A stretch of DNA of 5,070 nucleotides from Chloroflexota bacterium (lineage in GTDB: Bacteria; Chloroflexota; Chloroflexia; Chloroflexales; Kallotenuaceae). The notes beneath the pieces were generated by a model. The model had not been told where the DNA came from and did not search any database. It saw only the letters and a program-made list of their open reading frames with translations. How positions within the stretch are numbered: the stretch's first letter is position 1; each line of letters opens with the position of its first letter. The stretch spans positions 1-5,070 of the forward strand of contig JAFAYS010001191.1 in assembly GCA_019240175.1 (NCBI GenBank). The letters are read 5' to 3'. Positions 1 to 5,070 of the stretch are shown here, in pieces. Position numbers and translations under genes: made by a program.

Positions 1-74
1 AGCAGCAGCACGCCGACGATCAGCGCCAGCGCCGGCAGCAGTACAGCTGTGGGGATCCCGAAAAGTTGTTCCAT
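1..74 (-). CDS. ABC transporter permease, N-terminal fragment (probably FtsX/MacB type)
   Basis: Only the first 24 codons are in the window; the gene runs off the left edge. The visible protein starts MEQLFGIP and continues into an uninterrupted hydrophobic stretch (about residues 9-24, rich in Leu, Ala and Val) that looks like the first transmembrane segment. A short polar start followed directly by a membrane segment is common in FtsX-like permeases that partner LolD/MacB-type ATPases. The gene lies 42 bp downstream of such an ATPase on the same strand. The ATG at 74-72 is preceded by AGAGG, 9 bases upstream. The ABC role is inferred mostly from the neighbour; the fragment itself only shows that a membrane protein begins here. 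Confidence 0.6.
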   Translation of the reverse strand, partial: MEQLFGIPTAVLLPALALIVGVLL

Positions 75-83
75 CGATTGAGG

Positions 84-88
84 CCTCT
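84..88 (-). promoter_or_regulatory. Shine-Dalgarno for the permease
   Basis: The minus strand reads AGAGG, 9 bases before the ATG at 74. It lies partly inside the 8-bp palindrome GAGGCCTC (80-87). The site supports the start choice for the partial permease gene, which is too short to be judged by length. The 75-116 gap shows no clear terminator hairpin, so read-through from the ATPase gene is likely. Confidence 0.45.
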
Positions 89-116
89 ATGTATGCGCGA
101 AAAACAGGCGGCGATC

Positions 117-842
117 TTAGTAGACGCCTGCCGGGATCAAATTGTCCACGACTGGCTCGACGGTCTCGATATCGGCGATCTGGCCGTCGCGCATATGAAT
201 GATGCGGTGGCACATCTGCCCGATGCGCGGGTCGTGCGTCACGATCACAAAGGTCTGCTGCATCTCTTCGTTGAGTCGGCGCAGCAGCGCCATGATGCTG
301 TCGGCGGTCTCGCTGTCGAGGTCGCCGGTCGGCTCGTCGGCCCAGACGATCGCCGGGCTGTTGACCAGGGCGCGCGCGATCGTGACGCGCTGACGCTGGC
401 CGCCCGAAAGCTCCGCCGGTCGATGGTTGGCTTTGTCTTGCAGCCCGACCAGCTCCAGCCACTCAAGGGCGCGGCGGCGCGCTTCTTTGGGCTTCACGCC
501 GCTCACCAGCAGCGGCAGCTCGGTGTTTTCCACGGCGGAAAGGATCGGCAGCAGGTTGTAGAACTGGAACACAAAGCCCATGCGCTCGGCGCGATACGTC
601 GTGCGCTGGCGATCGCTCATGTTCTTCAGCGATGTGCCCTCGATCAGAATCTCGCCGCTGTCGAACTCGTCGAGGCCGGAGAGACAGTTGAGCAGCGTGG
701 TTTTGCCGCAGCCCGACGGCCCCATCACGGCGACCATCTCGCCGCGCTCGATCTCTAGATTCAGCCCGCGTAACACATGCGTCTCGATCTTGCCGGTTCT
801 ATAGGTTTTGTGGAGGTCGCGGACGCTAATTGTTGCCGACAT
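117..842 (-). CDS. ABC transporter ATP-binding protein, MacB/LolD (FtsE-like) family
   Basis: Cytoplasmic ATPase subunit of 241 residues, the usual size for the LolD/MacB group, which pairs with FtsX-like permeases in lipoprotein handling or export of peptides and antibiotics. All nucleotide-binding motifs are present: Walker A GPSGCGKTT at 41-49, Q-loop Gln93 in VFQFYNLLP (this FQ.YNLLP form is typical of the group), signature LSGGQRQR at 145-152, Walker B IVWADEPTG at 165-173 with catalytic Glu170, D-loop DLDSE at 174-178 and switch His203 in VTHD. It should therefore be an active ATPase. The frame is open up to 977, but the start at 842 is preferred: it has an AAAGGAG ribosome site 8 bases upstream and puts the usual family N-terminus first. 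The longer form would overlap the aldolase gene by over 100 bp. The gene follows the aldolase by 13 bp and precedes the permease fragment, so export of the NRPS product or self-protection is the likely role; the substrate is unknown. Confidence 0.95.
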   Translation of the reverse strand: MSATISVRDLHKTYRTGKIETHVLRGLNLEIERGEMVAVMGPSGCGKTTLLNCLSGLDEFDSGEILIEGTSLKNMSDRQRTTYRAERMGFVFQFYNLLPILSAVENTELPLLVSGVKPKEARRRALEWLELVGLQDKANHRPAELSGGQRQRVTIARALVNSPAIVWADEPTGDLDSETADSIMALLRRLNEEMQQTFVIVTHDPRIGQMCHRIIHMRDGQIADIETVEPVVDNLIPAGVY

Positions 843-850
843 GCAGGGTG

Positions 851-857
851 CTCCTTT
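851..857 (-). promoter_or_regulatory. Shine-Dalgarno for the ABC ATPase, touching the aldolase stop codon
   Basis: The minus strand reads AAAGGAG, a near-perfect anti-16S match, 8 bases before the ATG at 842. Its first bases overlap the TAA stop of the upstream aldolase gene (858-856). This fixes the ATPase start and suggests that ribosomes ending the aldolase can re-initiate here. Confidence 0.75.
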
Positions 858-1923
858 AGTTGCTGCTGGTGCGAGTCGGCGCGAGAACTCGTTCCACCGC
901 CGCGATCGCCCGATCAATGTCTTCGCTAGAGATGCCATAGTGGGTGACGGCCCGGATACGACCGTGGCCCAGCTCACCCATCCGGACGCCTTCGGCTTGA
1001 AGCGCGTCCAAAAATGTCTTCCAGGTGTAGCGTTTGTCGCGCACCTCGAAGATCACGATATTTGTTTGAACCGTTTGCAGATCGATGTGTACGGACGGAA
1101 TCTGCGCGAGACCTTCAGCCAGACGGCGCGCCAGCCGGTGGTCGTCGTGTAGCCGCTCAACCATGGTTTCGAGCGCGACAAGCGCCGGTGCCGCCATCAT
1201 GCCGATCTGGCGCATGCCCCCGCCGAGCATTTTGCGCAGCCGCCGCACGCGGTAAATAAAGCGCTCGTCGCCGACTGCCATCGATCCCACCGGCGCGGCC
1301 AGACCTTTGGAAAGACAGAACTGCAGTGAGTCGGCGTACTGGGTGATCTCGGTCGGAGCGACGCCCAGCGCCGCCGCCGCGTTGAAGATCCGCGCGCCAT
1401 CCATATGGATCGCCAGGCCACGCGCGGTGGCAAACTCTCTGACTTCGGCCAGGTAGGCCAGCGGGAGCGGCACGCCGCCGCAGCGGTTATGCGTGTTTTC
1501 CAGGCAGATCAGCGCGGCCTCGGCAAACTGCGAGTCGCTGGCATCGCGAATCGCCTCGTCGAGCGCCGCGATCGCGAGCGTGCCGTCGGGATTGGTCGGC
1601 ACCGGATGATAGACCAGCCCACCGACGACCGACGCGCCGCCGGCCTCGTAGTTGTAGATATCCGACTCGTCGCCGACCAGGATTTCGGTGCCGCGTGGAC
1701 AATGCGTCAGGATTGAGGCCAGATTGGCCATGGTGCCGCTCGGCATAAAGCAGGCAGCGGGCTTGCCGAGCATCTGCGCGGCCAGGCGCTCAAGCCGATT
1801 AACGGTCTGATCTTCGCCATACACATCGTCGCCAACCTCGGCATCAAATGCGGCCTGGCGCATGGCCCGCGTCGGCAGCGTGAAGGTATCGCTACGAAGC
1901 TCAATCATCGTAGGCTGTTCCAT
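856..1923 (-). CDS. Threonine-aldolase family PLP enzyme (low-specificity L-threonine aldolase-like)
   Basis: A 355-residue fold-type I PLP enzyme, full length for the family. Its relatives cleave L-threonine or L-allo-threonine and other beta-hydroxy amino acids to glycine plus an aldehyde; some fungal relatives in peptide clusters are alanine racemases. Visible landmarks are LRSDTFTLPT (9-18) near the N-terminus, EVGDDVYGED (29-38), PSGTMAN (61-67), the conserved ENTHN block with His145, HMDGAR (173-178) with the Asp expected to hold the PLP pyridine nitrogen, CLSKG with Lys206 as Schiff-base lysine, KMLGGGMRQ (231-239), and RAVTHYGIS near the end with Arg324. One oddity: in the block DESDIYNYEAGG (85-96) residue 88 is Asp, where relatives have the His that stacks on PLP. 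The start at 1923 overlaps the stop of the small gene upstream (TAATG), with a weak AGGGTG ribosome site; Met6 is an alternative start that would lose nothing conserved. Position inside an NRPS operon suggests a role in precursor supply or tailoring rather than housekeeping threonine breakdown. Family certain, substrate not. Confidence 0.93.
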   Translation of the reverse strand: MEQPTMIELRSDTFTLPTRAMRQAAFDAEVGDDVYGEDQTVNRLERLAAQMLGKPAACFMPSGTMANLASILTHCPRGTEILVGDESDIYNYEAGGASVVGGLVYHPVPTNPDGTLAIAALDEAIRDASDSQFAEAALICLENTHNRCGGVPLPLAYLAEVREFATARGLAIHMDGARIFNAAAALGVAPTEITQYADSLQFCLSKGLAAPVGSMAVGDERFIYRVRRLRKMLGGGMRQIGMMAAPALVALETMVERLHDDHRLARRLAEGLAQIPSVHIDLQTVQTNIVIFEVRDKRYTWKTFLDALQAEGVRMGELGHGRIRAVTHYGISSEDIDRAIAAVERVLAPTRTSSN

Positions 1924-2159
1924 TAGACGGCACCCTGGAAATCAAGCTGTTTGCGACAGAAGGTTGTCCACCCTTCGCTCTGCGACGCGAACAAAACCTC
2001 GTGGCGGTCGGCAAACGGGTTGAGCACCACGGCATAGTCGTCACACAGGTATACTTCCAGATCATCATGCAGCGCGACGCCTGCCGGGGCGGATGGCTCG
2101 CTCCAATCCGCAAACTGGCGCAGGTCGCGCAATAAATAGGCTTTGAAAAAAGTTCGCAT
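1923..2159 (-). CDS. Small hypothetical protein (78 aa) between NRPS and aldolase
   Basis: I do not recognise this family. The protein begins MRTFFKAYLLRDLRQFADW and ends KQLDFQGAV. It is acidic, with about 12 Asp/Glu against 7 Lys/Arg, and has Cys39 and Cys68, Trp19 and Trp64, and no signal peptide or membrane segment. The middle (LEVYLCDDYAVVLNPF, 34-49, then HEVLFAS, 53-59) looks like alternating beta strands, so a small cytoplasmic alpha/beta domain is plausible. It has the size of an MbtH-like NRPS helper but lacks that family's Asn-Glu, Trp-Pro and Pro-Gly-Trp signature. That it is a real gene is supported by a strong GAGGAG ribosome site 6 bases before the ATG, a single base between the NRPS stop and this start, and a TAATG overlap with the aldolase. 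The frame is open further upstream to 2243, but that would overlap the NRPS coding end and ignore this site. Role unknown; a helper of the NRPS or of the aldolase is a guess from position. Confidence 0.75.
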   Translation of the reverse strand: MRTFFKAYLLRDLRQFADWSEPSAPAGVALHDDLEVYLCDDYAVVLNPFADRHEVLFASQSEGWTTFCRKQLDFQGAV

Positions 2160-2160
2160 G

Positions 2161-5070
2161 TTAGGCTCCTCGCCTGGGGTTAGCCTCGGCCTCGCGGATA
2201 CGTCGGAGCACGTCGCGTAACCGGTCGGCGAGGACAGCAACAAAGGGCTCTTCCAAAAGGGTCATATGGTTGCCCGGCACTTCGTAGGCTTCGATAGGGC
2301 CGCTGATCAAGCGCTTCCAGCCCATGCTCGGCTCGATCGATCGCGGACGGCGTTTGTGCGCGATCCGTCGCAGCGGTAGTGAGCGCGGCGCATATTTCGC
2401 GGCGTCAAGGATCGACTGGTTACGCGCCCGGAAAATCACCGCTCGGCCCGCGTATGGCTGCGGCTGGTAGGCGATGCGCGCCCGGGCATGGGCGCTAAAC
2501 ACGCGCAAGATCGTCAAGAAGCGCTCGCGATCGATCGTTTCACCGCCGCTATTGCGCTCGTCAAACAGCGCGTCGACTTGCTCGCCCAGGCGCAGGCGCT
2601 GGATGCTGGCGGGCGATAGATCGTCGGCGTGGGCGATCCCCGCGCTGAGCTCGATCATCCGTCGCGCCTGCGCCCGCTGATACGCCGAAAGATCGGGATC
2701 GACGTCGATGATCGCCAGCAGCGCCACCGTTTCACCGCCGGCCTGAAGCTGGCGCGCCATCTCGGCGGCGACAATTCCACCAAAGGACCAGCCGCCGATA
2801 TAGTACGGGCCTTCAGGCGCGATTCGTCGCATCTCGGTGATATAGCGCGTCGCCATCTGCTCTAGATCGGCAAACGGCTGCTCGCCGGCCTCAAACCCTG
2901 GTGCCTGAATGCCATAAAATGGCTGATCCGCGCCAAGCTGCTGGGCCAGCGTGCGGTAGCAAAAAACGGTGCCACCGGAAGGATGCACGCAGAAGAAGGG
3001 CGGCAGTGTGCCGCGTGGGTTGAGCGGCAGCAGCAATCCATAATCGCGGATCTTCTGCCTGGCAGTCTGCACCGCGCGCTGTTCGCTCCCGGCTGGTTTT
3101 GCGCTCTGCTCGGGGCAGCGGGCGATCAGCTCATGGCAGGCGGTCACAAAGCCCTCGGCCAGCGCGTTCATCGTTGCGCGACGATGCAGCTGCTTGCTGA
3201 AAATCCAGTGCACATCGAGATGATCGCCCTGCACCACGGCGACGACATCGATCGCGAAAGGCCGCTGGTTGCGCGGGCCCTGCGCCGCTCCCGCGTCCTC
3301 GGCAGAGGGACGAAAGATGCTGGCACTGGCCGCGCCGCGCCCAAACTGGCCCAGGTAGTTGAAGCTGATCTCAGGCGTGCGCAGCGCCGCGAGTTTGGCA
3401 CGTGTCTCAGGATCGCCTAGATACCGAGCAAGACCAAAGCTGAGTCCCAGGGACGGTACCGCGCGCAGCTGCTCGCCGATGCTTGTCGCGGCTGCCGGTA
3501 GCGACGGCGCTTGCAGGTCCAGCACGACCGGATACAGGCTGGTGAACCAGCCGACGGTGCGCGACACATCCACGCCCAGCAGTGTCGCGCGACCATGACT
3601 TTCCAGCGCCAGCGCGATAGCGGTGTTTCCGCTCCACTGTTGCAGCGCCCAGGCCAGTGCAGTGATCAGCAGCTCGTCGGTGTGCGCTGCATATGCGGCG
3701 GGCAAGCGTGAAAGCAGCGCCTCGGTCGCGGTCGAATCCAGGCTGATCGAGATTACCTCGGCTGAGGCGACATCATTCTCTTCGCCTGGCCCATCCGTCG
3801 GCAGCGGCGAGACCGGCAGCGCCGCGAGCGACTGCCAATAGCTCAGCTCGGCGGTCACCTCGTCGGAGGTGGCGTGCGCCTGGATCGCCTGCCCCCACGA
3901 GATCAGATCCGTGGTCTTGGGCGGCAACTGAGGTGACTCGCCGCGCTGAATCTGTCGATACGCCAGCTCTAGATCTTCAAGCAAGATCCGCCACGAGAGC
4001 CCATCAACGGCCAGATGGTGAGCCACGAAGAGCAGCGCATCCCGTTGATCACCGTCGTAGCGAATAATCGCCAGGCGTACAATCGGCCCGTGCTCAAGGT
4101 TCAGGCCGGCCTGGATCGCCTGGATCTGTTCGTCACGCGTGGCAGCATCGCCTTCGATCACCACGACTGGTGGCGCATCCAATACCCCGTCGATCGAAAG
4201 CTCAGGCTTGCTGTTCGAGCTGTGGCGGAAGCGCAGTCGCAGCGCGTCATGCTGGGCAATCAGCGCCGCCAGCGCCTGCTGAAGTGCCTGCGGATCAAGC
4301 GGCTCGCTGCTTTCCAACAAGAGCGCCTGATTGAAATGGTGCGGCTCGGCAAGCGCAAGCTCGTCAAACCACGCGACGATTGGCGTCAGCGGCACTGTGC
4401 CGGAGACCGGCGTTTGAATCGCGAACACTGGCAGTCCTGATGTTTCAGCCTGCGCCGCCTCCGCGAGCTCGGCAATCGTTTGATACTGGAACAGCATCCT
4501 GGTCGAAAGCTGAAAGCCGGATTGGTTGGCCCGCGCGATGGCCTGAATTGCCAGGATCGAGTCGCCGCCCAGCGCGAAAAAGTTGTCGTCGCGGTTAATC
4601 TGTTCGACACCCAGCACCTGCGCCCAGATGTCGGCCAGCGCCTGCTCGATCGCGTTCAGCGGCGGCTGGCCTTGCGCCACGGCCTCGCTCCCGACGGCTG
4701 GCATCGGCAAAGCCGCCTGGTCGAGCTTACCGTTGGGCGTGAGCGGCAGCGCGTCGAGAACAACGAAGACGCTTGGGATCATGTACGCTGGCAATGTGCG
4801 CTGCAACTGATCGCGCAAGTCGGAGGTCAGGCTTTCATCCTCCCAGCCTCCTTGCCCCGAACCTTGGGGAGAAGCTTTCTCCGCGTCTTTGTTTTCTTGT
4901 TCCTTTGTTCCCTTGTTTGCTACGACATACGCCACCAGGCGCGGCTCGCCGAGGCGATCGGTGCGGACGATCACGACGGCGTCGCGGACGGCAGCGTGGC
5001 GGTAGAGCGCCTGCTCGATCTCACCCAGCTCGATCCGGAAGCCGCGGATCTTCACCTGGGCGTCGATGCG
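2161..5070 (-). CDS. Nonribosomal peptide synthetase, C-terminal part: A(end)-PCP-E-TE
   Basis: The frame is open to the right edge, so the true start lies outside; 969 residues are visible (numbered here from the edge). Domains in order: the C-terminal subdomain of an adenylation domain (1 to about 122) with core A8 RIDAQVKIRG at the edge and A10 LPLTPNGKLD carrying the catalytic Lys115; a carrier protein (about 137-206) with LGGDSIL and phosphopantetheine Ser171; an epimerization domain (about 220-655) with PLTPIVAWF (227-235), HHLAVDGLSW starting at 351 and VGWFTSLYP (506-514); and a type I thioesterase (about 683-960) with HPSGG (696-700), nucleophile in GWSFGG at Ser762, probable Asp789 and His935 in VPGNH. 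This is a termination module: the last residue is activated, loaded and epimerized, and the peptide is released by hydrolysis or cyclization. Amino acid specificity cannot be read because the A3-A6 region is missing. A charged, low-complexity insertion is seen at about residues 51-80. The next gene starts one base after the stop. Confidence 0.96.
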   Translation of the reverse strand, partial: RIDAQVKIRGFRIELGEIEQALYRHAAVRDAVVIVRTDRLGEPRLVAYVVANKGTKEQENKDAEKASPQGSGQGGWEDESLTSDLRDQLQRTLPAYMIPSVFVVLDALPLTPNGKLDQAALPMPAVGSEAVAQGQPPLNAIEQALADIWAQVLGVEQINRDDNFFALGGDSILAIQAIARANQSGFQLSTRMLFQYQTIAELAEAAQAETSGLPVFAIQTPVSGTVPLTPIVAWFDELALAEPHHFNQALLLESSEPLDPQALQQALAALIAQHDALRLRFRHSSNSKPELSIDGVLDAPPVVVIEGDAATRDEQIQAIQAGLNLEHGPIVRLAIIRYDGDQRDALLFVAHHLAVDGLSWRILLEDLELAYRQIQRGESPQLPPKTTDLISWGQAIQAHATSDEVTAELSYWQSLAALPVSPLPTDGPGEENDVASAEVISISLDSTATEALLSRLPAAYAAHTDELLITALAWALQQWSGNTAIALALESHGRATLLGVDVSRTVGWFTSLYPVVLDLQAPSLPAAATSIGEQLRAVPSLGLSFGLARYLGDPETRAKLAALRTPEISFNYLGQFGRGAASASIFRPSAEDAGAAQGPRNQRPFAIDVVAVVQGDHLDVHWIFSKQLHRRATMNALAEGFVTACHELIARCPEQSAKPAGSEQRAVQTARQKIRDYGLLLPLNPRGTLPPFFCVHPSGGTVFCYRTLAQQLGADQPFYGIQAPGFEAGEQPFADLEQMATRYITEMRRIAPEGPYYIGGWSFGGIVAAEMARQLQAGGETVALLAIIDVDPDLSAYQRAQARRMIELSAGIAHADDLSPASIQRLRLGEQVDALFDERNSGGETIDRERFLTILRVFSAHARARIAYQPQPYAGRAVIFRARNQSILDAAKYAPRSLPLRRIAHKRRPRSIEPSMGWKRLISGPIEAYEVPGNHMTLLEEPFVAVLADRLRDVLRRIREAEANPRRGA
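2166..2171 (-). promoter_or_regulatory. Shine-Dalgarno for the 78-aa gene, inside the NRPS 3' end
   Basis: The minus strand reads GAGGAG, 6 bases before the ATG at 2159, and sits within the last codons of the NRPS gene (stop TAA at 2163-2161). It decides the start of the small gene and implies translational coupling: ribosomes finishing the NRPS terminate almost on top of the next start codon. Confidence 0.75.
2191..3024 (-). other. NRPS domain: type I thioesterase
   Basis: Residues about 683-960, an alpha/beta hydrolase of normal size for the family. It shows the oxyanion-loop HPSGG, the nucleophile elbow GWSFGG (Ser762), Asp789 after the hydrophobic strand LLAII, and His935 in VPGNHMTLLEEP. 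Being fused behind the epimerization domain at the protein's end, it is the release domain of the assembly line. The sequence does not tell hydrolysis from macrocyclization. Confidence 0.92.
3106..4413 (-). other. NRPS domain: epimerization (condensation superfamily)
   Basis: Residues about 220-655. The second His of HHLAVDG (His352) is the predicted catalytic residue. The SWRILLEDLE continuation, the VGWFTSLYP block and PEISFNYLGQFG (566-577) are all features of epimerization domains, not of amide-forming condensation domains. All the key motifs look intact, so an active L-to-D epimerase is expected, giving a D-configured residue at this module. Confidence 0.9.
4453..4662 (-). other. NRPS domain: peptidyl carrier protein
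   Basis: Residues about 137-206. The attachment serine Ser171 (codon at 4558-4560) lies in LGGDSIL. The Asp before the serine, in place of the His in the more common LGGHSLL form, is known to be typical of carrier proteins that work with an epimerization domain, which matches the next domain here. Confidence 0.93.
4868..4882. repeat. Short inverted repeat next to the octamer array
   Basis: Arms GGAGAA (4868-4873) and TTCTCC (4877-4882) around a 3-base centre containing part of a HindIII-like AAGCTT site. It lies 3 bases from the octamer repeat and inside the same linker-coding stretch. Six-base arms can occur by chance; it is listed because it adjoins the repeat. Confidence 0.4.
4886..4917 (-). 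repeat. Four imperfect tandem octamers (AACAARRR) inside the NRPS gene
   Basis: On the minus strand the units are AACAAGGG, AACAAAGG, AACAAGAA and AACAAAGA, 32 bases with period 8. The stretch is purine- and A-rich, unlike the GC-rich gene around it. It encodes the start of the charged linker NKGTKEQENKD (residues 52-62) in the adenylation C-terminal subdomain. The period is not a multiple of three, yet the frame stays open. Confidence 0.8.

Larger units (their letters stand above)
4705..5070 (-). other. NRPS domain: adenylation C-terminal subdomain (partial)
   Basis: Residues 1 to about 122 of the visible protein. The A8 hinge (RIDAQVKIRGFRIELGEIE, 1-19) begins at the window edge and the A10 lysine is Lys115. 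Between AYVV (about 47-50) and the LPAYMIPS block (93-100) the linker is longer than usual and unusually rich in Lys, Glu, Gln, Asn and Gly (TKEQENKDAEK and following), coded by a DNA repeat. Both flanking conserved blocks are intact, so the domain probably folds. Confidence 0.92.

Noticed and set aside
75..116. Possible terminator between ATPase and permease genes
   Set aside because: There is a T-run on the minus strand, but no convincing GC-rich stem right before it; the only palindrome, GAGGCCTC, has no loop and no following T-run.
66..758. Long plus-strand open frame (230 codons) opposite the ABC ATPase
   Set aside because: It lies antisense to an ATPase with all its motifs, has no recognisable domain, and is the kind of open antisense frame common in GC-rich coding DNA.
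843..977. Longer N-terminus for the ABC ATPase
   Set aside because: It would overlap the aldolase gene by over 100 bp, adds no family-like sequence, and ignores the strong ribosome site before 842.
1923..2159. MbtH-like protein
   Set aside because: Size and position fit, but the Asn-Glu, Trp-Pro and Pro-Gly-Trp signature residues are not there.
2160..2243. Longer N-terminus for the 78-aa protein
   Set aside because: The extra residues come from the NRPS 3' end read in another frame, and the GAGGAG site fits the start at 2159.
2983..3420. Plus-strand open frame (145 codons) opposite the epimerization and linker region
   Set aside because: Antisense shadow of a clear NRPS domain, with no ribosome site or recognisable product.
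3106..4413. Ordinary condensation domain
   Set aside because: The HHLAVDGLSW, VGWFTSLYP and FNYLGQFG blocks and the GGDSI carrier before it point to epimerization.

Overview
The window holds a tight, single-direction gene set on the minus strand, read from right (5070) to left (1). It looks like the downstream end of a nonribosomal peptide biosynthesis cluster. The order of transcription is: NRPS C-terminal part (end of an adenylation domain, carrier protein, epimerization domain, thioesterase; the 5' end lies outside the window), a 78-residue protein I do not recognise, a PLP-dependent threonine-aldolase-type enzyme, a MacB/LolD-type ABC transporter ATPase, and the first 24 codons of what is probably its membrane permease.

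The junctions are very short. One base separates the NRPS stop from the small gene. The small gene and the aldolase overlap as TAATG. There are 13 bp between aldolase and ATPase, with the ATPase Shine-Dalgarno touching the aldolase stop codon, and 42 bp between ATPase and permease. No promoter, terminator, RNA gene, mobile element or CRISPR array is visible, and no gene-free stretch exceeds 42 bp. This is consistent with one polycistronic message and translational coupling.

Inferred joint function: the NRPS finishes a peptide whose last residue is epimerized on the carrier protein, and the thioesterase releases it. The aldolase-type enzyme may supply, remove or remodel an amino acid building block. 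The ABC ATPase/permease pair would export the product or give self-protection. The product cannot be predicted because the specificity-determining part of the adenylation domain is outside the window.

The organism is a GC-rich bacterium (roughly 60% by eye). The style of the aldolase, the LolD-like ATPase and the A/C-rich octamer repeat suggest Chloroflexota or a similar lineage, but this is a weak inference. The points most worth checking are an aspartate where threonine aldolases normally carry the PLP-stacking histidine, the unassigned MbtH-sized protein, and an octamer tandem repeat inside the adenylation domain's C-terminal subdomain.
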